Source of the DNA: Cytophagales bacterium
GTDB taxonomy: Bacteria > Bacteroidota > Bacteroidia > Cytophagales > UBA9547
Reading direction: 5' to 3'
DNA: 64,000 bases
NCBI GenBank assembly: GCA_013297755.1
Contig: JAAFIH010000008.1
Location: 62,001 to 126,000, forward strand
Every line of letters begins with the position of its first letter. Position 1 is the stretch's first letter. Positions 50,405 to 63,700 of the stretch are shown piece by piece. A program made the position numbers and the translations under genes. Below the pieces are notes generated by a model. The model was given only the letters and a program-made list of their open reading frames with translations. It had not been told where the DNA came from and ran no database searches.

Positions 50405-51502
50405 CTACATCAACGGTGTATGGAATTTCGATGATTTTTTAGATTTCTTACTTATATGAAGGGTTGTTTTAAATGATATTTCATAAGCATTGCCAGCAAA
50501 GCCTGATAAATAGCGTCTAAAATCATTGGTATAAAAATCATAACTAAAGCCAAGACCATAGTATTTGCTACCAAAACCAAATTGAAAAATCATGGCATCG
50601 CCAAATCTATAAGAATATCCAAAAACCAATCTTGTTGGTTTAAAATATTCATCATGATCAGGAATCAGATAGGTAAAAGTAGTTCCAAGTGTAAAGGCAG
50701 CATTGCTACCACTTTTAACCCAAAAAACATTTGGCGACATGTTTATTTTTTTTGCTATATGTATTTCAATGCCAGAATGTATTTTAAATGTTGGCGATAT
50801 ACGATCAGTTTTTCCTATAAATAAAGATTGATTGGGGGCATTGATGTGGCCAGCCACTAAGCCTAGATAAAAACTTATACCAGGAGCATACACATTGCGT
50901 CCTGCATTGTAATAATACAGCAACCCTGCCATAAAATCAGGCATTATTTTTGATAATTTATTGTCTGCAATAAGATTATCTGTATTAGTGTTTTGATTAA
51001 AACCTCCAGACCCATCATAGCCGCTGCCCAACCTTATATTTTCCTGATTAACAGATTTTTGAATAATACCACCTTGCAACCCAAAAGTAATATTTTGAGG
51101 AACTGTAGAGCCAAATCGAAGATTATAAGCACCTCCAAAAGAGAATCCTAATGTATTCATATTTTGCCCACCAGCAGCTTTGTATACATTGATGCCAAAA
51201 CCACCTCTTTGGGGTGCTTCTTCGTCTTTGCTTCCATGCCAGGGTATTATCACTGAGAGCGATTGCGTGTTGTATACACTACCAGAGCTAGGGTTAGGAT
51301 TTTTTTCTCCACCACTCAAAGCGTATTGCGTTCTGTGAATACCAGTAATAGCAAATCTATGTTCAAGACCTGCTATAGCTGGATTTAGGTAAATAGATGA
51401 GGCATAAAACTGAGAAAAAGCAGCATCACTTTGAGCAAATGTGCTTTTTTTGAAGAAGAAAATTAGAAAAATAAAAATGTAAATTTTTTTTGTAAAACGC
51501 AT
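50405..51502 (-). CDS. PorP/SprF-family T9SS outer-membrane protein
   Basis: The protein has 365 residues from the ATG at 51502 (MRFTKKIYIFIFLIFFFKKSTFAQ signal). The ATG at 51514 would add four residues. The body is an outer-membrane beta-barrel with the family opening DAAFSQFYASSIYLNPAIAGLE, which corresponds to the FSQYMxNxxxxNPAxAG motif. It has alternating strands, Gly-rich turns and an aromatic C-terminal region. PorP/SprF proteins work with the type IX system on specific cargo, and SprF is needed for surface delivery of the SprB adhesin in Flavobacterium johnsoniae. Here the gene is divergent from a giant SprB-like adhesin, 203 bases away, which supports such a pair. Confidence 0.92.
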   Translation of the reverse strand: MRFTKKIYIFIFLIFFFKKSTFAQSDAAFSQFYASSIYLNPAIAGLEHRFAITGIHRTQYALSGGEKNPNPSSGSVYNTQSLSVIIPWHGSKDEEAPQRGGFGINVYKAAGGQNMNTLGFSFGGAYNLRFGSTVPQNITFGLQGGIIQKSVNQENIRLGSGYDGSGGFNQNTNTDNLIADNKLSKIMPDFMAGLLYYYNAGRNVYAPGISFYLGLVAGHINAPNQSLFIGKTDRISPTFKIHSGIEIHIAKKINMSPNVFWVKSGSNAAFTLGTTFTYLIPDHDEYFKPTRLVFGYSYRFGDAMIFQFGFGSKYYGLGFSYDFYTNDFRRYLSGFAGNAYEISFKTTLHISKKSKKSSKFHTPLM

Positions 51503-51678
51503 ACTAAAAGGCAATAATACAAAATTATTTTTAATTCCAAACTCTAAAAATCTTTTTACGTTAAATTATAATATGATAAAAAGTCATTTATAACCTTTAA
51601 TTATATAAAAATTTTAATGAAAACAGATTTAAAATTAAAAAAAATCATTTATTATTTATGTAATAATTATTATTTATC

Positions 51679-51686
51679 TATATTTG
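51679..51686 (+). promoter_or_regulatory. Possible -7 element of the giant adhesin gene
   Basis: TATATTTG lies 19 bases before the first ATG. No TTTG was found at the right distance upstream, so this is half of a promoter at best. Confidence 0.35.
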
Positions 51687-51705
51687 AATTTATATTGAAC
51701 TACTA

Positions 51706-54700
51706 ATGCTTATGCAACTCATTTACTCTGTAATGGACACTGTATGCAAACACAAAAACGTCTTTAAGTCGTTTTTATTGATTCTATTTTTTCAGTGTTT
51801 TTTCATACAAAACTTACATGCTACCCACGTAGTAGGTGGTGTGTTAGAATATACATATATGGGTCCTGGTGGTTTACCAAACTCTTCTCGTTTCAAGATA
51901 AGAATGAAACTTTGGAGAGATGCTGAAGGAAATCCTTGGTTTCCTGTAAACCCTGTCATAGAATGTAGAGGCGATTCTATGTTACCATTTGACCCAGTAT
52001 TAAAATCTGGTATTGACAATTTTACAGACCCTCGTTCTGGTCTTGGTAGATTTGTTCCTGTAGATGGCAACAATAATATCAATAGAGCTTTTATAAGAGA
52101 TTTTAATATTGGTTGTGGAATTCCTGCCGATACGCTTACAGTCCGTGGTTATTCAAATAATCCTTCCCAATCAAACACAAGAATTTTACCATCCTCACTT
52201 TTGCCATATTATGAAAACCCATTTTTAGGTACAATTACTACTTTTTTGGGTTTAGTTAATGGAACTTACACAATTTTACCAACCAATGTATCTACAACTG
52301 TTACTGGGTCACCTGCAGCAGAAAGCATAAACAATTTATCTGATAACAATGATTTTAATAAATGGCTTATTTTTCAAAGATCAGGCAGTGCAATCTTTGA
52401 CTTTGGGAGTCCTCAACTATTTAATGCCTACAGAATGGTTACGGGTAATGATACCCCAGATCGAGATCCAAGAGCTTGGTCTATACAAGGTTCTAATAGT
52501 AGTATTTCGGGTTGGGTTACTTTAGATTCTAGAAATCAAAATTTGAATAATGCTAGAAATTTTGAACAACAATTTTATTTTGCCAATAGCACACCTTATC
52601 GGTTTTATAGATGGATTTTTACAAATGTAAGGCGAGATGCTATAAATATGATGCAAATTTCAGAATTTGATTTAGGTACCGCTAGTCCTCCTGAAATTTT
52701 AAGTAGATTATCAAATGGTTATCCTAATAACCAATTTTTAATCAACAACCATGGATTTACAAAAGGAATTTGTAATAGCTCCAATACTGGTTTAGGAGAT
52801 TTAAGCTCTTTTTCTTCAAATGAAAATGATTGCGAGAGATTCACAAATGATCCTTATATACCAGGCGTTTCTGATTATCAAAGAACTTGCGTTAGTCAAA
52901 ATGCAGTTGATTCTTGTTCTAGTATTAATTACGACATTAGAATTCAATATGGAGAGTACATCAGAGTTGTAGATTTACCAAACATTCCAGGTGGATACCA
53001 TCTTAGATACACACTTTGTTGTAGAAATGGGGCTGTAAAAAATGTAGTTGATGATTCTTACTCTGTTTACGCCAGGATTCCAGATTTTTCTGTGTACGAT
53101 CAAACCAGAAGAAACATTACAGTATCTAATCAATTTCATCTAAAGGCATTAACAGATGCAAATAATACAACAAATAATCCTACAACAATCATCTCTATTT
53201 CTGGTATTTTTACCACTTTGGGTGTTAATGCTACCTATATAGCACTTTCAGAATCGCTATTGTCGTTGGGGCTCTCGACATCACTTGGAGTAGGTTTAGC
53301 TGGTACAATACCAGGTTTATCTCAAATTACAACTACTGGTCGTACAAATCTACCTACCAATATAAGAAACTCTTCTCCATCTTTTAAGACTACACCACCA
53401 TTATTTTTATGCCAATACAATGATTTGCTTCAACAAATTGAATTAGCTAAAGATTTACAAGAGAAAGATTGGCGTAACCCACCTTACGACCATGGAGCAA
53501 CTGATTTGGATGGAGATTCATTAGTATATGATTTGGTACCTGCTCTTGATGGCGATGATAGGGCTTCTATGCCCTATTGGGGGTCTTGGGAAGGTTCAAA
53601 TGGAACTATAATTAATGGCACAACATTCGATAACGGAACTCGATTATATGCTACTATGCCTGTAGGAACTCCAGCTAGTTTTCCTAATAATGTAAATATA
53701 AATACTTTTAATTCTGTACCTTATCGAACGCAAGGAGCTGATATTTTTACACCTTTAGATCCTTTTGGTACACCAGGTATTGGTAGCTATACATCTCCAT
53801 CTCCATCGGTCACAGTTCCTTCAGGTATTGTTATTGATAAATCCACTGGTAAACTTATTTGTAAACCTCGTGTTCCAACTGGTTTGTATGTAGTAGGAGT
53901 TCGTTGTAGAGAGTTTCGCAGAGGTACTGGCGAGTTTTTAGGTGAAATTACTAGAGATTACCAATTTAGAATTGAAAAATGTTTTGAAAGAGCAGTGGGT
54001 GATGCTTTAGGTAATTTCAATTATAACGGAGACTTATACACAAGAGCATGTGATCTCAATTCAGTACAAATTGTAAATAATAGTTCAAGTTCTGCGTTAC
54101 TTCAAAATGTATTTTATTGGGATAATGGTTTTAATAGATATTCATCTTTATCAGATGCAGTTACTGTTGATGGAATACCAATGCAAGCTAGGTATGATAA
54201 TAGCAACAATTTAATTAGTCCACTTGATATACCAAATAGTAATACTAGCACACAAGCTAGTCCTACATTTAATTATAATATTCCAGGTACTTATTATGCT
54301 AAGTTAGTTGTGTTAAATAGAGGCACATCTTGTGCAGATTCTGTTTATCATGCAGTAAATGTATCTCCACCATTACGATCTAGGTTTGCTCAAACACCAG
54401 TTACAAGAGTTTGTGTCAATTTACCTGCTATGTTCGACCCATTTGTTACCATCACAACAGATGGTATTAACTCTGGACCCATTTCTGATGGCGTAACTAC
54501 ACTTTCGGGTAATTCACTTTGGACTAATCCTGCTACTAATCCAATCCCAATGGTATGGGTTAATAGTTTTACAGGTACTAATTATACAGGTTCTGGAATT
54601 AACGATAAGGTAGAACTAATAAACTATACAGGTTGGATTAATCATCAATGGGCAACGCCTTCTGATCCAAATGAGCTTGGTTCAAGCATTCCTGGCGTCA

Positions 54701-57700
54701 CATTTAGGCGTCCTCCCAAACCAGCTGAGCGTACCCGTATTGTCAATATAATATGGGATTTTGGCGATGGTATAGTTCAGCAACTTACCCTAGTTGGGTT
54801 AAATACTGTTGCAGGTACAGCCACAGGCACCAATTGGCAACCCCTTGGAGGTCTTCAACCAAGAACTACTATTTTAGGTTTCAACCCTGCTACTACTGCT
54901 TTGGGCAATGATTTGTTTCTCCCACGTATTATTCACGCTTATGCATCTGCAGGTACAAATTTTCTGGTTTCTCAAACTGTAATTTCTCAATTTGGTTGTT
55001 CGAGTACAGCCTCTCGAAGGGTTACTGTAGTGCAGGAGCAGCCCAGGGTGGGTATTACAGGCACTGGAGTTTGCCTCAACAATCCTCAAACTACACTTGC
55101 AGGTTTTGTTTCTGATGCCAGGGGAGCCATTTGGACGGGACTCAATGGTACTTTTGCAGGCGTTGGTATGAATAATTCTCGTACTTTTACTGGCTCTAAT
55201 GTGAGTGCTGGTACATATAATTTTAATACTAACTATCGTCTTACCCCAGCAGAGTTAGCTTTAGGACAATTTTTAAATATTACTCTAACCTCTTGGGGCA
55301 ATGGCGTTTGTCCTGCAGGTTTTGCTACATCTTCGGGCAATGTCATAGTAGAGCAACTACCTATATTACAGGCAGGTTTTGATGCCACTATTTGTGGAAA
55401 TAATACAGATTATACGCTCAATGGCTCTGTGAGTGGCTCTAGTACAGGGGGTAATTTCAGAGGTAGATGGAGAATAATAACAACTTCTGGGCTCAATTCT
55501 GGTGGTTTTGTGGGTATTCCTGGCAATACTACCACAGTTTTGGGAGCTACCTATCGTTTTTCAACTGCTAATAACCCACCAACAACTACGACTAATGATA
55601 AAGCCAGAGGATTTGTTTTGTTAGTTTTGGAGTCTATCAATAATGGACGCTGCTTGACAGTATATGATACATTGCGAATAACGATGTTACCAGATGTTCA
55701 AAACCCAAGAGTAAATCCTGGTTTAAATTCGACTGTATGTGGCAACAATAGGGTTGTTGCTTTGAATGGAAGTGTTCAAAATTCTCCTCCTGGTGCTATT
55801 TGGACTAGGGTTGGTGCAGCATCTGGCTTTTTTGGTTCTGCCAATACCATTTCTACAACTTCACTTTCAGGAGCTGACGCATTTTACACCCCATCGCCTG
55901 CGGATTCAGCGGCTGGTAGTGTACAATTAAGATTAACCTCAACTATTTTATCTTTTAATGGTTCATGCTTTAATGTAACTACTACATTAAATATTACTAT
56001 CACTCGTCCACCAAGTTTAACTATTTCTGGTATAAGAGATATTTGTCCAAACAACCCTACATTTTTAATTTCTGGTACTATTACTGGAGCTACAAATGGA
56101 ATTTGGGGTATCAAAGACACTCCTTCAGTAGTGGGAGCATCGTTTTCGCCAAGTGTAAATATGCCTAATTTAACAACACTTTCTGGTAACAGATTTGTAA
56201 CAAGTGCCACTGTTTCTTTATCAAATTTATTGGCATTTGGGGTTGGTTCTGGTAATAGAGGAAATATATTTTTGACAATACCTGGTACCAATGGTTGTAT
56301 AGGATTAGCCAGAGAACAACTTGTTTTTGTAAGTCCTCCACCATTGGTTGTGATACCTTCAACAGCAGTAGTTTGTAAGAACAATCCTAATTTCCCAGTA
56401 ACAGCAGTGATATCTCCAGCGCCAAGTGGTAGTGGAGATAGAGCATTCAATGCCAATACTACTGTACAATGGTCTAGCTCTAGTGGAGGTACTTTTTTGC
56501 CTAACAATAGAAGTCGAACAATTACTTATGTACCTTCTCAAAGTGATACTGCCAGTGGTAGTGTACGTTTGATTGTACGTGCTGATAGATTTACAGACCA
56601 GTGTTTGTCAGTATTTGATACTTTAGATATTTCATATATAGCACCACCCAAAGTAAATGCAGGTCCAAACTTGTTGGTATGCCAAAATAATTTAAGAGCA
56701 CAATTGGCTGGTTCTGTTACTCTCAACAATGTGGCTTCAACTGGTCGTTGGTCTACTAGCGGAAATGGTGTTTTTCAATCTAACGGTTTGAGAACAAGTA
56801 CATTGCTTAGCGATATTTACATCCCTGATGCAGTAGATGTTGGAAACAATTCTGTTAGATTAACTCTCGTTACTACTGGAAATAATATTGGAACTATTAC
56901 TGGACAGTGTGCTCCTATTTCAGATGATATGGATATTTTGTTTACTCCAGTACCTGAAGTTCGTATGCCTGCTACTCCAATTGTATGCCAAGGAAATCCA
57001 GCAAATATTTCTGCTACTATTACTGGGTTAAGTCCAAATACAAATATTACTTCTGCTACAAAAGGATTTTGGTCTGGTGGTGGAGGCACTTATGCACTTT
57101 CTAACAATTCATTTACTATTGTTACAATCCCTTCGCTTGGTATGTCTTCAGTTGGAAGTTTGCAATACACCCCAAATACAAGTGAAATTGCAGCATTGTC
57201 AGTAAATTTATCACTTTCTGTTGTTGGAATTAATAATTGTGCACCCTTTTCTGTACCTTATTCATATTTATTAAAGCCTGGTCCCACAATAAAAATAGTG
57301 AATCCTACCAACCCAGTATGCGAAAACAATGCAGGCATAGTTATAAATGCCACTTTATCAGGAGCCAATGGCGTACTATGGAGTGGGGGAGGCAATAGTG
57401 TGTCAAGCTCAGGTTCAGTAGCTACTGGTTTTAGAGGTAATTATACCCCAACTTCAGCCGAGATTTTAGCAGGCAGTGTAAAACTATTTGTATCTACCCA
57501 AAACGAAATCAATAATTGCTCACCTATAAGAGATAGCGTAACCATTGTGATCAATAAAGGACCTAAAGTAACTGTAGGTGGCGATATAACATCTTGTATT
57601 GCTAATGCAAACTCTGCCTTAGTAGTTAATATACTAGGGTCTGTATCAGGGGTAACCAATGTAGGAATTTGGACAACTTCAGGATCGGGCTCATTTGGCC

Positions 57701-60700
57701 AATCTACGATTGCAGGGGGCAATATGGCCACTACCTACACCCCATCCACAGCCGATAAAGGTTTACCAAGTATTAATTTTACATTAACATCAGCCAATAA
57801 TGGCAATTGTTTGGCAGTATTTGAGAAATTTAATCTCAAATTTAGTACCACTCCCAAAGCCAATCCTATGAGCAATCAGGTGGTTTGTACGAGTGATTTT
57901 CCTATAATTTTGAATAATAATGCCAGCGATGCAGGTAGTTGGAGTTCAGACAGAAACGATGGTAGATATGCTAGTACTAATGCCAATAGCAGTACAGTAT
58001 CTCCAGACTCTTATTTTCCAGTGTCTACAATTTCAGGGGGTTCTACAATTACTTTTAGATGGACAACGAATGGCACTGCAGATTGCCCAAGTACGAATAG
58101 TTCGTTTACGACTACTATCTTGTCCTCGCCACGAGTTCGTATCGCCACTATACTTACTATTACTGGTAACGACACTTTTATACCCATGACAGCAGTAGGT
58201 ACAAATTTTATACCAGGTTATTTTTCAACAGATGGGGCAGGTAGTTTTACCTCAAGTGGAATATCCATAGGTAATGCTCAAATTTCTGATGTGTATTCTA
58301 TTCGACCAAGCGACATCACAAGGGGATTTGTAAACTTTACATTTACTGGGCTACCAAGTTCTACATTCTGTAGACCCGTTGTAACCACGATTAGCGTTAT
58401 TATCATACCAAAAATCACAGTTCAAGCAGATTTAGGAGGATTGTTATGTGCAGATATTACCCAACTTACCCTATCAGGCAAAGTATTCAAAAACAATGTA
58501 TTTGATCCCCAAGGCACAGCCGTTTGGAGTATCATCACTGCTGCAGGAAGTTCTATTATCAACCCAACATCTGTTGTAGGAGCTAGATACAATGTGGTTA
58601 GTGGAGATTTAACATTACCACGAAAAGTTAAATTTAGAATTAAAGCGACAGATTTATCAGGTATTTATTCTCCAGCCTCGCTTCCCTCAGATTCAGTAGA
58701 ATACGAATTTGTGCCAGCACCAGTGGTAAGCATAACGAGTGCACCAGTGGAAGTGTGCTCAGATGTGGCTTTTATATCACTTTCGGGTACATTTACAGGA
58801 GCTCCATCTATATTATGGTCGGCAACAGGAGCAGGCGGTTTCAATAATAATGCAAGTCCAAATGTTCAATATGTGCCAACTCCATCAGATATAGCCAGCA
58901 AAAGCGTATCTTTTGTTCTATTATCACAAGGCAGTAGTCCATGTACGTTTAGGGCGTCAAATATAGTAACTGTAAGTATCACAGGTAAACCCATGATAAC
59001 AGCAGGGCCTACCGAGAATTTATGTAATAATCTTACATCAATTACACTTGTTGGAGCCAACATGACAGTAACAGGAGCAGCCCCAAGTGTGATTTGGGGC
59101 ATTTCAAATACAGTACCTAGTGTAGGCACTATATCAAGTAATATTATTAGAACCAATAATGTAGGTTTAAATCCTATTTATTTTCCATCAACCAGAGAAC
59201 GGATTACGAATAAATTAGTAACGCTTGGGGTTACTGCATTAGGGGTTGGCTCATGTGCACCAGTAACATCTACAAAAATTATTACATTTTATGATGCACC
59301 CGTGATAACTTCGGGTATGGCACCAGAAATGTTTTGTGGAGATATTAGATTGATAACGCTATCAGGTACAACAACAGTATCGCCTGATGGTCGTTGGTCG
59401 CCTATAAATGGCAGTGGCACATTTATAAACACCTCGGCCAATGGCAAAGTAGTGGTTTATTCGGTTTCAGGAGCAGATGTGGGTACATTAAATACAACAC
59501 TAGGGTTTCAATTTATAACTACGTTTCCAGGTTGTAACAATGAACTAGCTACAAAAAACATAGTATTGACTTCCTTACCTGGGGTTTCTATACTAGGCTC
59601 TAATGGTACATTAATCAAAAACCCTACTATTTGTGGCGATAATCTGAGCGTATCATTTACAGGGATAAGTAAAACAGGTTTTGCTACTTGGATCAATGGA
59701 TTTGGAGCCATATCACCTAGTGCTTCTAGTATGCCCACCGCCATATTGAATATCACATCGTCAGCCCGAAAAACAGCGATAGATAGTGGACAGCCCATAA
59801 CAATTTATTTAACATCTGGCCCTACAGGGGTATGTGCGGCAAGGCTTGATTCTGCCAAAATAACCATTACGCCACCCCCTCAAGTGTTTGCAGGAATACC
59901 CGAAGAGTTTTGCGAAAATATACCCAATATAACATTATCAGGGGCTATGGTAACAGTAGCTTCAGGTGTTATTTGGACAAGCCCAGCGGGAGGATTGTTT
60001 TCAAATAACCAAACGACTATTGCAGGATTATTACTGGGTAGTGGATTATTTAAAACGGTAGCACCAGTAGTGTACACACCAAGTACTGCAGAGCGAAATT
60101 CTCCTGTGATTACTTTAAGGTTAGAAACGACAGGCAGTACAGTTGCTGGCACATGCACGGAGGTATTTGCACAAAAAACAATATCATTTGTAAAAGCACC
60201 AATAATATCACCCTTGTCGGCCATATCAAGATGTGGTACGCAAGCCACAGCATCGTTTAGTGCCACAATGCAAAACGTAGTTTCACAAACTTGGACAGAA
60301 TCTGGGAATGGAGGATTTAGCCCAGATAATACTACAAATCCTGTAAACTATGATTTTTCATCAGATGAGGTTCAAACGACCTCCAACATAGTAGTTACGA
60401 TAACGGTTTCGGCCCTTGGCAATAACTTATGTCCTATAGTAAGTCGAAGCACCTTGCTGACGATTACACCAAGACCTATTATTTTTGCAGGTAATTTACC
60501 AAATATATGTTCGGATAGCGATCAAATAACAGTAACAGGGGGTAGTATAAGTACAGCACCAGGTTTAGGAGTACATTGGACAAATGCAACCAATCCAGGA
60601 AATACATCAGTAAACTTTTCGGACAGATTTGGATTAAATCCAATATTTAGGCCAATGCCAAGCGATTTAGCATTGAGTACAATAAAATTAATTGTTACTA

Positions 60701-63700
60701 CCACAGGTAATCTTGCTTGTGCTCCTGCCAAAGACTCAATTTTATTGAACATATCACCAAGACCAACTATATCAGTAACAGGGGGTGGACGTAGTTTTTG
60801 TAGTTCTGATGTAAGCTCGGTCAATGGAGTAACTTTTAATGTATTTGGTACTCAATTGGTGTCAGTAAAAGTATCAAGTACGGGCAGTGGACAGTTTTCG
60901 AGTACTATTGTAGGAGTTAATAATAGTAATTCAGTAACATATTATCCATCGGCACAAGATATATTTACAAGAAAAAGGGTAACGATAAGATTTGAAACCC
61001 TAGAGAAATTCAATACAGTATGTGGTACTTATTTTGAAACTACCAACATTACCTTTGTAGGAGCTCCCATTGTAAATGCTGGAGTTGATCAAACAGTGTG
61101 TTTTGAACCAGGCAAAGTGGTAACTTTGACTGGGTCTGTGGTAGGTACCGAAAGTTATTTGGCTCAATGGAGTAGGGTCGATTTTAATTTTAGTACATCA
61201 GCAGGTGTGTTTTTAAGCAATGGAAATGCTAATGTTGGTGCAGTAAATTTAGTAACAACGGGTTCAATTGATAAAATGACCATTGGACTTGACGATAACC
61301 TTAATACACAGTTTAGATATGTAGTTACTGGAACTGGAATTTGTAATAAAGAGTATTTTTCTACCTCTAAATTAGTAATGCCCCAAAAACCTAATTTAAC
61401 AATAACAGCACCTTTATTTTTATGTAATGATAAAGATGAAATAGCGTTAGATTATGTAGATGGAGGGGCTTGGAATGACCCAGTTTCTTTAAATACTGCA
61501 TCCAATGAAAGCCTAGCTTGGTCAGCTATAAATAGTTTGAATAGTGTAGCTGGATCAAATAGTTTCTCAAGGCCTGGTGCTTTTGGAACAAGTCCTATTT
61601 ATAATTTATCTCCTTCAGATAGATTATCTAATTTTATACTGTTTACAGCCTCTACGACAGGTGTATTGATATGTCCTGTCCAAGTATATACCGTTCAAGT
61701 AAATTTAGAACAAGCCCCAAAAATTCAATCAGTTTCTGGTACTAATTATTGCTCTAATATTACTACTGGAGTACCCTTTAGTGGCATAGTTACTACAACA
61801 GGAAGTGTTGGTTACGAGTGGGTGTCATCAAATCCTAGCAATCCTATGGGTACATTTAGTTCGCCATCAGGGCCAACTACTTGGACGAGTTTAGCTGGTA
61901 CATATTTTCCATCACCCTCTGAAATAGCCAATGGAAGTGCTACTTTAGTATTAAAAGCATTTAAAGCTGGATGTAATTCGGCTTCGATGAAACTCGATAT
62001 TAGCATAAAAACCGCACCTGTGGTAGATAATGGTACTTTATCTTCGGTGTGTACGCTTACAGCATTTAATTTGACAGGCTCGGCCACACCAGCTACAACT
62101 ACACTTGGTGTAACATGGCAAACTGTGATTGGTTCAGGTTCTTCAACACTTAATGGGCCTCAAATAAATACTATCAATGGCAATAGTATGTTGGCTACCC
62201 AAAATGTATCTATCAATAGTATGGTAGGTGGCAAAATTTTATATGAATTTAAGGCATCAGAGCCTGGATGTAATCCAGTTTCTACTATTTATACATTCAC
62301 TGGGCAGACATTTCCCCAACCTTTGCCTTTTGATCCTCAAACGCTTTGTGGTACTGATTTGATTAAAATGAGTATAAAACCACAGAGTGCTATTGGCACA
62401 TGGAGCACTACAGGATTAGGTAGTTTTATTACTACTGGTAGCAAATCCACAACTATTATGAACGATACCTATAGACCAGCTTTTGGTGAGCAAGGTACTG
62501 TACAATTTATTTTAACAAGTTTGCCCACGGGGTGTGGTTCTGTATCAGGTGTTAGTACATCGATAGAGCTCACGCCAGGTATGTTTATAAAAGCATCGTC
62601 TAAGCGAGTGATAGCTATTTGTAAAAATAAATTTCCAGAATTGAAAGGTACAGTTACAGGTACTACCTTGAGCAAATGGAAAACATCAGGTAGTGGTACA
62701 TTTGATTTTGCAAATGTAGCAAGCGGTTTTGTAGTAAATGGCACATCCATTGGCAACCTAACAACGACAGGTTCTCCAAATGTAGGAATCCCACATTATG
62801 AAGTAAGAGATAAATATACCCCTTCACAAGCGGATAAAGATGCAGGAAGGGTATTACTGACGATGGAAGCTATTTCAGATGGTACCAATACTTGTGGGTC
62901 TAATTCAGATACATTGTCTTTGATATTTACGGCTCCACCTACGGCCAAATCTAAGGCGGCCGATAGAACAGAATGTGCCAATACAGCCATTTCTACATTG
63001 CCTGGTTTAGGTGTTTCGATTTCTGGTAGTGTGTTGTTTCCAACACCCAATAGTACAGATAGCTTGGCCACACCAACCAACTCGGCTTATTGGCAAGTAA
63101 TTGGGAGTGCATCTGGCTATTTTATGAGTACTAAAACAAATCGAAGTCGATCGTTTTCTGTAACTGGGATGGGTACAAATGTAGCTTTAGAAAATATTGA
63201 TGACGTTTATATTGCTTCTTTGACAGATACTGCCACAGCAAGTCAGCCTATTTATTTGCAATTAATAACAGAATACATTGGCACAATAGTTGGGGCTGAT
63301 TGTAACCCAGCTGTTGATACCATAGCCATACGATTTAATAGAGCCCCTTTGGCCAGAATTATCTCTACTGTGGCAGGTATATGTGCTGATGTAACCTCCA
63401 TTCCTTTAAGAGGACAGCTGAATAATATTATAAGTGGCGTATGGTCGCACAATGGATTAGGTCAGTTATCGCCAAGTAATAATTATCAACTAAGTGGCAC
63501 AACATACACACTAGATGCAAGTGAGGAAAATATTACAGTACCTAAACAAATAGTATTTAATTTGGAAACGGTCAATAATGGCAGTTGTTTGCCTGGAATT
63601 GCTACGCCACTAACAGTTACTATTTATCCAAAACCATCTATTACTCCTGCTGCTAGTCAAGCTATATGTTCAGATTTAGCAGAAGTTACACTCAGTGGTG

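Noticed and set aside
55884-56507. Open minus-strand frame of 207 codons inside the adhesin gene
   Set aside because: The plus-strand frame is continuously open with recognisable repeats. Thr/Val/Gly/Asn-rich codons leave few stops on the opposite strand, and the antisense frame has no family motif.
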